64,000 nucleotides of DNA from positions 14,336,085 to 14,400,084 of the forward strand of contig JBBCBC010000033.1 in assembly GCA_037126765.1 (NCBI GenBank). The letters are read 5' to 3'. This stretch comes from Stenogyne calaminthoides. Taxonomy: Eukaryota > Streptophyta > Magnoliopsida > Lamiales > Lamiaceae. Positions 46,563 to 57,779 of the stretch are shown in pieces. Position 1 is the first letter of the stretch. Each line of letters opens with the position of its first letter. The translations under genes and the position numbers were made by a program. Below the pieces are notes generated by a model that was not told the origin of the DNA, did no database searches, and saw only the letters and a program-made list of their open reading frames with translations.

Positions 46563-47675
46563 CTAGATAGCAGAAGCCGAAACCTTCTTCTCTCTTTTGA
46601 GGCCATCTTCCTCAATTCGAAGCCGGACAATGAAGTCCTCCAATCTAATCTCCTTTTGCTTGTGCTTGAGGTATGATTTAAAGTCCTTCCAGGATGAAGG
46701 CAGCTTTTCAATCACAGTTGCCACAAGAAACTGTTCTGGCAGCTCCATTCCTTCTGCAGTAATGTTATGGAAATTTAGCTGTAGCGTTTGAACCTGGTCG
46801 ACAACAGGCTTGTTGTCTACCATCTTTAAGTCGTACAATGCAGCAACGACGAACTTCTTCTTTCCTGCACCTTCGGTCTTGTACTTCTTCTCCAAAGAAA
46901 CCCACATTTCTTTGGCAGTCATGTGCTGAGCGTAGACGTTATACAGAGCATCACTCTGTCCACCCAGAATGTAATTCCGGCACAAGTAATCCCCACTGAT
47001 CCAGATGTCATAGTTCATTCTTGTGATCTGATCAGCATTGTCATCAGGGATTTTCGGACAGTCCTCCTTGAGGTACCATACCACAGACAAGGTGGTCAGG
47101 TAGAATTCCATCTTATTCTGCCACCTCTTAAAGTCTGCTCCCGAGAACTTCTCGGGTTTTTTTGCCTGCGCCAGCAAAGGCCTAATAGTCCCTGGTTGGG
47201 AAGCTTGAATCATTGGACCCATGTACGGGTTACCACCAGTATTGCCAAAGAACTGGTTTCCTCCAATGACCGGATTTCCACCGGAGTTATCCATAAAAGG
47301 ATTATTCTGAGGTCCCTCCAGAAAAGGATTTCTAGGGTATATCGAAGCAAACAGACCACCCGTATGTCCAACATACTGGCTCCCAGAAGCTCCAGCTGAC
47401 AATCCAGTATACTGGTTACCAATCGGAGGCATTCCGATTCCAGTGAAGGCAAAGGGACCATCAGTCATTAGAACATCAGATCGATACTGAGTGTTCGTGT
47501 TAGCTGGAGTAGGCTCACCTAGTCCAGTAACGGGAGTAACACGCGCACCAGAAACTATCGGAGTAGGAGTAGCCACAGCTAAACCACTGTTCGAGTCGTT
47601 AGCACCATCAGTGACATCATCAATGACATCGGTGTTAAGCAACTCATTAACAATATCTTGTTGTTCGTTCGCCAT
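46563..47675 (-). CDS. D gag, open, 370 codons
   Basis: Minus-strand ORF from an ATG at 47675, only 39 bases after the 5' LTR. The N-terminal about 150 residues are rich in Gly, Asn and Pro (NPFLEGPQNNPFM-type repeats). The rest is a copia gag domain of the UBN2 type: KFSGADFKRWQNKMEFYL, then TAKEMWVSLEKKYKTEGAGKK, then ATVIEKLPSSWKDFKSYL. This is the structural protein of the particle. The ORF ends in a TAG at 46563, after which pol continues in the same frame. Most copia elements have one gag-pol frame, so the TAG is probably a CAG-to-TAG mutation rather than designed read-through. Confidence 0.88.
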   Translation of the reverse strand: MANEQQDIVNELLNTDVIDDVTDGANDSNSGLAVATPTPIVSGARVTPVTGLGEPTPANTNTQYRSDVLMTDGPFAFTGIGMPPIGNQYTGLSAGASGSQYVGHTGGLFASIYPRNPFLEGPQNNPFMDNSGGNPVIGGNQFFGNTGGNPYMGPMIQASQPGTIRPLLAQAKKPEKFSGADFKRWQNKMEFYLTTLSVVWYLKEDCPKIPDDNADQITRMNYDIWISGDYLCRNYILGGQSDALYNVYAQHMTAKEMWVSLEKKYKTEGAGKKKFVVAALYDLKMVDNKPVVDQVQTLQLNFHNITAEGMELPEQFLVATVIEKLPSSWKDFKSYLKHKQKEIRLEDFIVRLRIEEDGLKREKKVSASAI

Positions 47676-47714
47676 TGCAGTATTTCGATTAAGGTATATA
47701 TTTTATCTTGCGAT

Positions 47715-48751
47715 TGTTAGAAATAATCAATCTGATATTGCACTGTTTCACGAAACAAACAAAATATAAACACAGAAAATGAAACAAACCGAGTCAAGGG
47801 CGCACCCTTTTCCCCGCAAGACAAAATACGCCCTGGATAGTGCTCACAGGATCGTGCGTAATTACCCCAAAAGGTAAAACAATTCACAGTATTAAATAAG
47901 TAGCACCACTGAAATAATACTCTCGTTGAACGTATTTCGGAGTATGAGCAGAAATAGGGAAGAAAGTATGTACGCAGAATTGTGGGAGTCGATTTTCATA
48001 GGTTTGGAAAAGTGACTGAAAGAAATTCTGAGGGGTCACTATCTATAGACGGAACCAACTCCGGGAGGTTGAGGAAAAAGTGGGAATCCCACGAACTTCG
48101 TGGTCAGTTATGATCCACGATTCTAGTGGGGCGGTTTTGACCGCATGAGACGTTCAGGTTCGACGAACCTCTAATTCGAATTCAAAAATTCAAATCCTGG
48201 ATAAGCTTGAATCTGCGCACGGATAAGTCTTGACTCCTGGGCCGACCCAATTCCGGATGGGTCACCCAATTCATTTAGTCAAAAATAAATGGCTCAATTT
48301 AAGATTTTAGGTATCTAAAAAGATAGATGGGCCCCAAAGCCCAATTGCCAAGAACCACGAACCAGGGCCCGGGCTCGGGCAGGGTGCGCGCTCGCACGTG
48401 TGTGGTTCATGGTTAGCGTACCCATGCACCATTTTGGAGTACATAACTACAAGCTTGTATTTATACTAGGAAACTTTCCTTTAAGTTTCCAATGTGGGAT
48501 GAGTGGGAAGACTAGACATGGTCAACACTCACCCATTAATTACTCTCTCACTAGAGCATTAATGTCTCGTCTTCTTTAATTAATTTCTCACTCACCAAAA
48601 TTCGGTTTTGAGATATTAAAAATACCACAATCATCTACTCCGCGAGTAGATCGATCTCGTCATGTTGAATTTACAAAATCAACGTTTTACTTCCTCAATT
48701 AATTTTGTCAAACATGAGTGCTAGAACACTTTCAAAACCAAATTTCCAACA
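47715..48751 (-). repeat. 5' LTR of D
   Basis: 1,037 bp. No standard Met-tRNA primer site follows it on the minus strand; the next bases are ATCGCAAGATAAAATAT. The TATA region near 48040 reads TATCTATAG where the 3' copy has TATATATA. Confidence 0.92.
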
Positions 48752-48756
48752 CAGGC

Positions 48757-49114
48757 GCGGTGTGGGGGCGGTGGATCGTGTGGATCACTGTCGGTGGAGG
48801 ATGTTTGGGAAAGGTCGCAGGCTGCCGTGACTCGCATTGGAACGCGTCTGATCGCAAGGGCATAGACTGGTGTGCGGCATTGGTTGTAGAGCCATGACGG
48901 CGGTGGTGCGTGGTACGACAACTGAGGTGGCGGCGGTGAGAGCAGGCTGATTCTGGGGAGTCGGCTCTTGCAGCAGTTCTTCGTCCAGAACCAGGGTCTC
49001 GAGCATGACGGCGACGACTTTCACTTGAGCGATGGCACTCTTCAATCCAGACAAGAAAGATCTGGACTTGGGATCCTTTCTTGCAATGGGCGTGTATCTA
49101 GTCTAGATACTAGA
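48757..49114 (-). other. 5' internal region of E
   Basis: GC-richer sequence between E's 5' LTR and D. An open frame on the minus strand (49054-48785) begins Met-Ser-Gly-Leu-Lys-Ser and is Ala/Thr/Pro-rich; no domain is recognised. Next to the LTR lies a perfect 17-bp palindrome, gtatctag-t-ctagatac, at 49094-49110. Confidence 0.5.
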
Positions 49115-49391
49115 TGATGCAGGGCTATCTACGCTCTACAAGGGTGAGAGTACGTTTGAAGAACTCAGGAATTATCCTGAAAATATATTATATTCAATAA
49201 TCAATTGGATGTCTTACAATGAATCATAGATCACCTATTTATACTAATAAAAGGTGAAATCCTAACTTGCTCCCAAAGAATGAGATCAGTGTAATTACGG
49301 AAATGAATAAACGACATCAATTATGACAATTATTAAAAAAAATTGTAATATACATGGAAAATGTGAAGAGACAATGAATCATTCCGCATCA
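49115..49391 (-). repeat. 5' LTR of E
   Basis: 277 bp, ends TGATGC and GCATCA, partner of 16332-16593. Followed by the target duplication ttaat. Confidence 0.75.
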
Positions 49392-49396
49392 TTAAT

Positions 49397-49667
49397 TAAG
49401 CCAAAAATCATGTTTTACTATCATATAAACATGCTTTAATATAATCACATAATCAAACCCAACAAATATACGATGATTAACCAAAACAATGAAGAATATT
49501 AATTATAAAAGCGGAAGCGTATCTGATTCTATGAAAAGCAGAAGCGTTCCTGAATCCATGAAAAGCGACTTAAATATATGAATTAAGCCATAGGACTCCC
49601 AGCTGAACGGATTCGGGGACACAGTCGTCACTGCCTATGGAAGAATCAATCTCTCTGTCGAGCTCAG
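49397..49667. other. Unassigned flank between E and F
   Basis: No gene. Contains two similar 30-base pieces (ctgattctatgaaaagc and ctgaatccatgaaaagc, near 49520 and 49550). By composition it may be part of an old LTR, but no partner was found. Confidence 0.4.
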
Positions 49668-51369
49668 TGTTGACGAACTATTTGCTCGGATCTATTCGGG
49701 GTGTAATTTAAATAAGAATTTAAATATAATAACTCAACATGATTTAAACAAATTAAATCAAAAGCATAAACATCATTCTAAGAACAAATAAATCACATAA
49801 AATCCCTAACACATACGGAACTAGGGAGTAGTGATTTTACCTTTAAGTCGGAGAGACACCATTGAGAAGTAGGACCAACTAAACTTAAATTAATTCAACC
49901 TAAACTCCTTCTTAAGTATTCCCCTTCGTCTAAGTTTGATGTTCCCGTGGGAGATCCTCCAAACTTTCAACTCTCAAGGAAAAGAAAAATTTTGTTGCAC
50001 ACATACTATTATTTTTGAAAAATAATAGCCTTATTTCTTGTGTTGGGGTTGAAATATCAACCCCTTATTTATAGGGAGGGGGCAAAAAAATTGGGTTTTT
50101 GGATGATATGGATAGTTCTTTTATTTCTTCTCCAAGAAACGATCCTGAATATATCCAATTTATTCTCATTCCATAATTAACTATCCAAAAGATTTCTTCC
50201 TTTATTGTTTCCTTCTAATTTTCGAAAAACATGGGAACAAAAGAAAAGTCAAAGATCTTCTTTTAGAATTATGGAAAGATATTATTCTACAAGAAATCTT
50301 ATCTTCATCCCATAACTTCTTTCCAAAAACTTTTCCTTCTTCTTTCTCCCTGTATTATTTTCGAAAATTATGCAAATATAATTTTCAAAAAATATATCTC
50401 CCAATATATTATTTCCTTGCAACAATTAGTTCTTTTATTTTAATCACCTTTTGTTATTAAACTTTTATTGGGCTACTTGAGGGCCTTTATGAGAATTAGG
50501 ATTAGACCTCTCATTGGGCTCTGGATTCAATATTGAGCCAAAAGATTATTCAGCCCATTAATATTAATTCATTCCACTATAGAATTAATATTGCACTATC
50601 CATCCTAACCCATATTACGATTTTTATTTTTTGTGTTTAAGATTCATTTGTCATTAATTAATTTAAGCTCTGAATGCTTTAATTAATTAATATCTTTTAC
50701 CTTGGAGTAAGGACAACTCAACTTTATTATCATACCGAAAACTAATGCACTTGCAAGATTTAATATGATAAAACTTCTAAGTCCACCAAGGGGACATAAT
50801 CAAGCAAGACTCTCCAAGGACACGATTATTTGTGTTAAATCTTAGCAATTGTCATGTAACTAATAATACTGCCCAAAATACAAAGTATTGAATCTCTTTG
50901 ATTCTCTACCCATAATAAATCAAAGCAATAAATATTAATTACACACAATTCTATATAAGTAACAGATGTTAAGAAATCAACAACCATTGAGGTCTAATTC
51001 TTCAGCCTTTAAACCGGTTCGGATGAATTACCTCTCTGTAGGTTCTATTCAGCGCATCATAATGCACTAGTGTAATCTTTTGGTCAAGACAAACCTAACT
51101 GAGCCTTACACTACAACCTTTACAAATGGATTGCTCATTTCCATCTACGTTGTGAACATTGTACTTATTTACAAGGAACTGATAATGTGATCTTCTACAC
51201 ATCATATTATCTTCAATGTAACTTAAAGTATTATTCAACGGTATGCAGTAAATAATTAACATTCATCATATTTAAAGCAACAGTGATAAGAAAATTACTT
51301 TCAGTAAATAATTGTAAGAATCAGTCTGGTATACAAAGTAAAAGTATACATGCCAGTATAACCCCAACA
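49668..51369 (-). repeat. 3' LTR of F
   Basis: 1,702 bp from TGTTGACG to CCCCAACA on the plus strand. Its U3 start matches the C LTR start with scattered differences. The polypurine tract lies at 51370-51382 on the minus strand (AAGTGAGAAAT). Confidence 0.85.
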
Positions 51370-51459
51370 ATTTCTCACTTATACTCAAACTCTGCTTTTT
51401 AGTATACTACAACATGTCTATGTACTACTACATGTCTCTAATATTCCTCCCACTTATAC

Positions 51460-52576
51460 TCAAAGCAGATTGGCAACACACTTGGCTCTCAGTCCTTCCA
51501 CATGTCTCTCGAATGTATTCTGAGGCAGACTCTTTGTGAAGAGATCTGCTAGGTTGTCCGCCAATGCGATCTTTGCCACCTCTATATCTCCTCTCTTAAT
51601 GATTTCTCGTATAAAATGGTACTTCCTTACAATGTGTTTGTTGGCCTTGTGGGCTCCTGATTCCCTTAAATTTGCAACTGCTCCAGCATTATCACAATAG
51701 ACAGTGATAGTGGTTAGCAAATTCGAAACCACGTCCAAGTCCACTAAGAAGTTCTTAAGCCAAAAAGCTTATTTCGCTACTTCACAAGAAGCTACATATT
51801 CGGCTTCCATTGTAGAATCAGCGATGCATTTCTGCTTTACGCTTCTCCATGTCATGGCTGCACCTCCCAGACAAAACACACTACTTGCGGTAGATTTTTT
51901 GGAATCCATATCTGATTGGAAATTCGAGTCCGTGTAACCCACAGGGATTGGAATGTCTGACGGATAAACCAACATTCTATCCCGAGTTCTCTTCAGATGC
52001 TTCAGAATGTTTTTAACGGCAGTCCAATGTTCTTTCCCTGGGTTAATTTGATATCTTGCTACCATGCCCACAACAAATCAAATATTTGGCCTCGTACACA
52101 TCATTGCATACATAATGCTTCCAACCACCGACGCATATGGAATGTCTTTCATGTCATCTATCTCTTTATGTGTCTTAAGACACATCTCTTCGGATAGATG
52201 GATTTCATGTCTGAAAGGTACAAAAACTTTCTTGGAATCCTACATGCTGGATCGTTTCAAAACAATGTCTATGTATGAAGCTTGCGATAAGCATATCATC
52301 CTTTTCTGGCGATATCGAGTAATCTTGATCCTAAGGATATGATCAGCTTTCCCTAAGTCCTTTATATCAAACTGATTTGACAACCATAACCTCATGTCTG
52401 AAAACACCTTTATATTGTTCCTAATAAGCAGGATGTCATCTACGTATAGTACTAAGAATACCAAGGCAGTTCTGACGCACTTCTTATAAACACAACTCTC
52501 AACTCATTTTGATCAAATCCGTAGGATTTTATCACCTAATCAAAACACTAGTACCAAGCTCGCGATTTGTGCTTAA
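51460..52576 (-). pseudogene. F pol: RT C-terminal half and RNase H, broken
   Basis: The minus-strand frame starts at the junction with the LK-x-x-SRAW block, meets two stops, then reads through an intact catalytic LYVDDILL motif (about 52440) to 52240. After a frameshift the thumb and RNase H continue at 52071-51769 (GKEHWTAVKNILKHLKRT, DSTMEAEYVAS) and 51744-51460 (YCDNAGAVAN, ADLFTKSLPQ). Compared with C the catalytic Asp-Asp survives here. Confidence 0.87.
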
Positions 52577-53562
52577 TGTTGGAACATACAGGCATGTAAA
52601 CACATAATACATGCGCAGCGGAATTAAACAGTTCACCAACAACGAACATATAATTGCATAATTAAATACGAGTAAACATAAACAAAATTATTATAGCAAT
52701 TTATACACGAATTCCTCAATTACGGTATCCACGTAAAAGTCATTTACTAATTCACACAGATCTGCCAGTGTTGAATCCCTGAGATGAATTTGCTAGGAAA
52801 ATTCTAACTTAGAGATTTTATGGAGAAAATATGAAGTCTCGTATTATGAATTCCCAAGAGCTCATATATATAGGGGAGGCTCAACTTAAATCTTAAGCTA
52901 ACCTGGTTAGGAAATAAAATTCATAATCTTATAAATTAAATCCCATAGATTTAATTCCCATATACAAAAATCTCTACGGATTTAATTTCCATATATACCA
53001 AATCTCTACGGATTTGATTCCATAAATACCAAATCTCTACGGATTTGATTCCATATATATCAAATCCCATAATAATAATCCATATATTATTATTGGGAAT
53101 CCTATATAATTAAATCTAATTTAATAATTAATTCAAAATATAATAATTATTATATTCTCCATAAATTAAATATTAATATCCAATATAATATTTAATCAAC
53201 CAACTATAATTAGTAAACAACCTCTACTTGTTGTGTGACCCATATGCCCTCATATATCGAGCGATAAGTCAAACTAACGATTTTAATTGAACCATAGACA
53301 ATAAATCAGACATTCTCAATATATGAAGTACGTTGCGAGGAAATGTGCAACTACCTGTAACTTAAACATGGGCTATTACGATAACTTCCTTTCCTTCGCG
53401 AATAATCGAATAAATCTTGAACATGATGAAGTGTTTATTCAAATAACTTAATCATTTTATCTCAAATCACTAATTGATTACTTACGTCACACTTGGCCAT
53501 AAAGTCCAAGTTGACGTGTATCGGCCGATGTCTTTGATCCAATTATGATGAGAAGATGAGTA
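52577..53562 (-). repeat. G: LTR fragment interrupting F
   Basis: Begins TGTTGGAACATACAGG exactly where the F RT frame breaks. A catgcgcagcggaa motif near its start is common at the end of plant copia LTRs read on the minus strand, so I infer minus orientation. It is cut by B-mid at 53563. The candidate duplication is cttaa (52572-52576). No coding sequence. Confidence 0.6.
52968..53061. repeat. 31-bp tandem repeat in G, three units
   Basis: Three units starting at 52968, 53000 and 53031, each beginning aaatctctacggattt and ending with ccata and an AT-rich tail. Confidence 0.9.
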
Positions 53563-55228
53563 TGTTGGGAGATGAATTTAATAAAGATTTTGATTAGATC
53601 CCAAAACCCTTTAATATGATATATATCAAAACATTTTGATAGATCAGGATCAGGTTTTCTATAGTTGATAGGATTAGGATTATCTGCACCATGCATAGTC
53701 AACAGATATAGTTCAGGATATATATTGATACTTCAGAAGACCCTGAACACTGAAGGCCCCGAAAAATGAAGATCCTGAAGACTAAAGATCTTGAAGACAG
53801 TAGATCCTGAAGACTAAAGATCCTAAAGATTGTTTTGTACTGACCCAGAAGACCATGAACAGATATTTCTGAGTAAATAGTGTTTTATTCATTCTTAGTA
53901 CAAACAAAGAGAATGTTATACATTCGTGGGCATTAAGGAACATATCATTTTAGTGTAGTTGACCTGAAAAGAGCCGTTTTGTTTGTCTCTATTCAAAGGA
54001 AGAGTTCAACCAATGAGGAGGCGACAACAGCATACTTTACCGACACTGAAAGAGACATATCTCTGAGGAAAGCAGTGATTGGCTAGCTTGGTTACTTGTT
54101 ACCCAAACTATGCAATGGAGTGTTCAAACCCTAAAATAGCCATTCATTACTAACCAAATAAGGAACCCTCGATGCTATATCTTCCAACATATAGTTTTTC
54201 AAGAGTGACCTTGGTGAGTTGCCTATAAGTACCAGTGACCTTCACCATTGCAAGGCACGGGAAATCAAAACAACTCCAGAGCTCATTCGTATTCAAGTTT
54301 ACTTTGTGAAGCACTCGAAACCCTAAGAATTTCCCAAGTGTTTCATCTTTGAAGAGAGCTCATTTACTAAGCCTAGATTAAAAGCATATTCAAAGCTTAG
54401 TTAGAGATATCCTAGCCTTTTTACCTTGTGTTTATTGTAAAAGGATATCTCACCTTAGTTGGAAACCAAGCAAAACCCAAACCCTTTTATTAGGTAGTTT
54501 GAGTTTGTAGTTGTTGGAGAGTAAGAGTTGTAAAGAGTGAGTAAGCTGCAAGTGTTCAGTCTGAAAGCTCTAGAGAAGAAGTTAGTAAGCTGCATTATAG
54601 TTCAGCCTGAAAACTCATAGTGGAAAGTTAGTAAGTTGCTGAGTTCAGTCTGAAAGCTTAAGGTAGTAGTAGTAGTATGTTAAGGAATTTCTCTGAGGAT
54701 CAGAGAGAGTGGACGTAGGAGCTTGAGTCTCTGAACCACTATAACTTGCTGTGTTGTTTGCTTTATGCTTTGCATTTTATCCTATTACATATATTTTCAC
54801 TGAAAGCATACTTAGTTTTCTGATATTCAGTTGGAATCAATCCACTGAAGTTGCATTAAGTTAATCACAGCCTTAACCACTATTTCACTAAGAATACAAG
54901 ATTTTCAGCAAAGTAAAACGAGTATAAACTTAGGGCCTACACATTCCGCACTCTATATAAGCTAATATAGATAGTTATCAAACTGATCAACTCTTCTGAG
55001 TAGTCAGTAAGATCATTATCTACTCCAAGCTAATTTGAAGTCTCCGAAAGCTGCTCAGTGTTATTGTCTCAGTAAACTTTGACTCACGACATCTTGTTCT
55101 TCTCAGGACTAATCTTCAGGACATCCTAACTCACTGATTATAGTGTTGCTGTAAAAGTTGAAAAATCACTATGCACGTATATTTCCCCCCCCCACACGTG
55201 TGGGACTCGTTTTATCCCAGGATCAACA
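53563..55228 (+). repeat. 5' LTR of B-mid
   Basis: 1,666 bp, TGTTGGGAGATG to GGATCAACA. A TATAAG promoter motif is near 54224. U3 has 'gatcctgaagactaaa' repeats at about 53760-53830. A C10 tract followed by acacgtgtgtgg lies near the 3' end (about 55185); B-right has the matching G tract at about 60768. Confidence 0.9.
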
Positions 55229-55230
55229 AA

Positions 55231-55242
55231 TGGTATCAGAAC
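55231..55242 (+). promoter_or_regulatory. Primer binding site of B-mid
   Basis: TGGTATCAGAAC, one mismatch from the usual Met-tRNA site, two bases after the LTR. Confidence 0.88.
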
Positions 55243-55350
55243 GGTGGTTCATTTGACCACTTGCTTTGGTAGCCATAAGTCTTGTCACTGGGAGACTTTG
55301 GTGGTCTACTAAATAGATCTTCTGCTGATATCTTACAAGGCTCATTCATC

Positions 55351-57740
55351 ATGCCTTCTAAGAAACTACCTATGTTCTCTGTTGAGAACTATGATCTATG
55401 GAGATTGAGAATGCATGCACATCTGTACTCTAAACATGAGAGAATGTGGAGAGTTGTGTGTCAAGGGCCTTTTGAGTATAAGTTTGTGAATCCTTGATTG
55501 ACTGATAATGAAAGAGATGATCCAAGGGATGAATTTCCCAAAACTGATGATCAGCTTACTCCTGAAGAAAGAAAGTTGGTTAACTAGGATTATATTGCTA
55601 AAGATACATTGTACAACACTATTGATGATTGTGTTATGGGAATGATTTCCCACTGTGAAACTGCCAAAGAAATTTGGGACACACTTGCTATAATGTGTCA
55701 AGGCACAGATCATATCAAAGAAAACAAACTATCTATGGCTATTGCTAAATTTGATGGTTTTGAAATGGAAGATGGTGAATCCATTGAAAGACTTGAGGTC
55801 AGATTCACTAGTATTATGAATTATCTGAGTGATCTTGGGAAGAGATATCCCAAAAGAGAAATTACTCTGAAAATTCTTAGAGGACTATCTAAGAAATGGG
55901 ACATGCATGCTGTGGTGATTGAGAACACCAAAGATATTGCATCTATGCCATATCAACAGGTTTTCTCTGAGTTGAAAGCATATGAGTTTGTCATTGATAA
56001 GAAAACTAAGAAACATGACAGCAAAGATGATACTTCATCTAGAAAAAAATGTGGCTTTCAAATCAGCAATGCTAAAGAACCTAAGATCTCATCTAACAAA
56101 ATTCAGGATGACAAAGATGAGACAATTGCCCTGATGGCAAGAAGGTTTGAGAAAATGAACAACAGATTTGGTAAATACAAAAGGTGTTATAAAGATACTA
56201 GGTACAGGAACAGGAAGAACTCAGAAGCTGAAGAAAAGTCTACTGAGAAGAAGAAGGACCACAAAACTGAAGGATTCTCATCCAGAAAGAAGGACTACAA
56301 ATCCAAAGAGGAAACTGATCAGGATGATGACACCAACAGATGCTACAACTTCAAGAAGAAAGGTCACTTCCAGTATGACCGCCCTGAGTTGAGCTCCAAG
56401 GAAAGAAAGGAGAGACAAGCCAAAAGAGACAAGAAGTATCCTAGCAAGAAGGCTATGGTTGCTGAAGAAGAACATTCTGAAGAAGGATCTAGCTCTTCAG
56501 AAGAAATGTTCTCAGATAGTAATAGTGATGATGTCTACCTTATTGCTATTGAGGAGGTAAATTCTTCTATCTCTGTTGCTGCTCCTACATAAGCACCTGA
56601 GTTATCAAGTTCATCTGTAACCAATAATTTTGACCTGATTGGTTCTGTTGAGAATCTGATGAAGGACTATTATGTGTTACAAGAACTGTTCATTGAAACT
56701 CAAGAGCAGAATGAAGAACTGACTGCTGAGAATCTGAAATGGAAAACTCTAATGCTGCTGAGATCACTTCTCAATTGATGGGAGTTACTGATGAACTAGA
56801 TGTTCTGAAAGTACAACTCTCAAAAAAAGAGAAAGTGGTAGAGGCCCTGAAAGGAAAGTTAGAGAAATCAACTGAGGAAAACCAGCTTATCAGGACTGAG
56901 TTCAATGACCTCTTTGAGAAACATGAAACTCTAAAGAAAAGTGAGGATAGTTTGCGGAGAAAGTTAGCTCTATTGAATTATGCATCTCATGCAATAGATG
57001 AAATTCAGAGTTATCAAAGACCTGCAACTATAAAGGCTGGATTGGGATAGAATCTAGGGGGAACCTCACATGATCTTCTGAATGCTGCTTCTACAAGTGG
57101 CACTAAGACTGTCTTTGTTAAACTGGTGGTTTGTACTGATCTTCTCATTGAAGAACAACCCCGTGTTTTAGACAAGGGTAAAGGGTCTATGGTTTCAGAA
57201 AACCTGAATGTTCAGGAAAGAAAGCCCAAATCTTAGGAAAGCTAGAAAACTTGAACACTCAGTAGGAAATCCTAAGGCCAGTACTTCGAAGCCTCGGGCT
57301 AAGAATACCAACCTGAAGAAATCTGCCCTGAACCATCAGAGGAATCCTCAGAAGAGAAGCACTCAGCAGAGATATTCTCAACTGAAGAGACCAAGTCCTT
57401 AGGTTACTGAAAGACCCCAATTTCAGTACATACAACCTAAACCCCGCTTGCCTAAGGGTGAAGGTTCCATGATCCCAAGTCAGCAGAGACATAGATCAGC
57501 TGCACAAAAGCCAAAGCACTGGAACAAGAGTCCTGAACCCAAGAAGAACTCTAAGGCTCATGTTTATGCTAAGGTTTGCACTCATCAAGGCCTCTAAGGT
57601 GGTGAATGTGTATGTAGATGTTTATGGAAGACAAATCAGCCACTCTAAAGTAATTAGAGTTGTGAGGCAGATTTGAGTTCCAAAAGGTACAGCTAACCTG
57701 GTAGGAACCTACACCAAATGGGTACCTAAGGCCTGATTTT
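55351..57740 (+). pseudogene. B-mid gag, broken
   Basis: ATG at 55351 (MPSKKLPMFSVENYDLWRLRM), a typical copia gag start. Stops at about 55495 and 55588, then a 327-codon open stretch (55609-56592) with the EIWDTLAIMCQGTDHIKENKL and LKILRGLSKKWDMH blocks and a long Lys/Asp/Glu-rich tail. The zinc knuckle near 56340 has lost its second and third Cys (Phe and Arg instead). A Glu/Lys/Leu coiled coil follows (56739-57050), then a basic linker (57208-57402) ending before the protease. The same plan as A1-left and A2. Confidence 0.87.
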
Positions 57741-57779
57741 GTTTCAGGTGAAGGAGAAGGGCACTAAGCTGAAAGAAGA

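Larger units (their letters stand above)
17294..48751 (-). mobile_element. D: Ty1/copia element, full length, interrupted by C
   Basis: LTRs at 17294-18335 and 47715-48751 differ at about 13 of the first 285 bases. The 5-bp duplication caggc occurs at 17289-17293 and 48752-48756. Without C the element is about 7.0 kb: 5' LTR, a very short leader, gag, a single in-frame TAG, pol (protease, integrase, RT, RNase H), polypurine tract, 3' LTR. C sits inside the RT coding region. A deletion has removed the RT catalytic motif, so D is dead. Confidence 0.93.
16332..49391 (-). mobile_element. E: short LTR element (gypsy-like tail) split by the nested stack
   Basis: The LTRs are at 16332-16593 and 49115-49391, and the 5-bp duplication ttaat occurs at 16327-16331 and 49392-49396. 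Taking out D and its contents leaves about 1.6 kb, too small for gag-pol, so E was non-autonomous. On the minus strand the last codons before the polypurine tract resemble the end of many plant Ty3/gypsy polyproteins (a DLR-containing motif followed by acidic residues). The LTRs differ at more than a fifth of positions by eye, so E is the oldest layer. Confidence 0.75.
49668..52576 (-). mobile_element. F: 3' part of a C-related Ty1/copia element
   Basis: On the minus strand: RT from the LKQASRAW block, RNase H, polypurine tract, 3' LTR. The 5' side stops at 52576, where G begins. The LTR ends and protein blocks resemble C more than A, B or D. The bases before the LTR (ctcag, 49663-49667) are a candidate target duplication; its partner would lie outside the window. 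Confidence 0.85.

Noticed and set aside
46107..47399. Plus-strand ORFs opposite D gag-pol
   Set aside because: Antisense frames of a well-supported gag-pol; no promoter or 3' signal was seen, unlike the antisense unit in A2.
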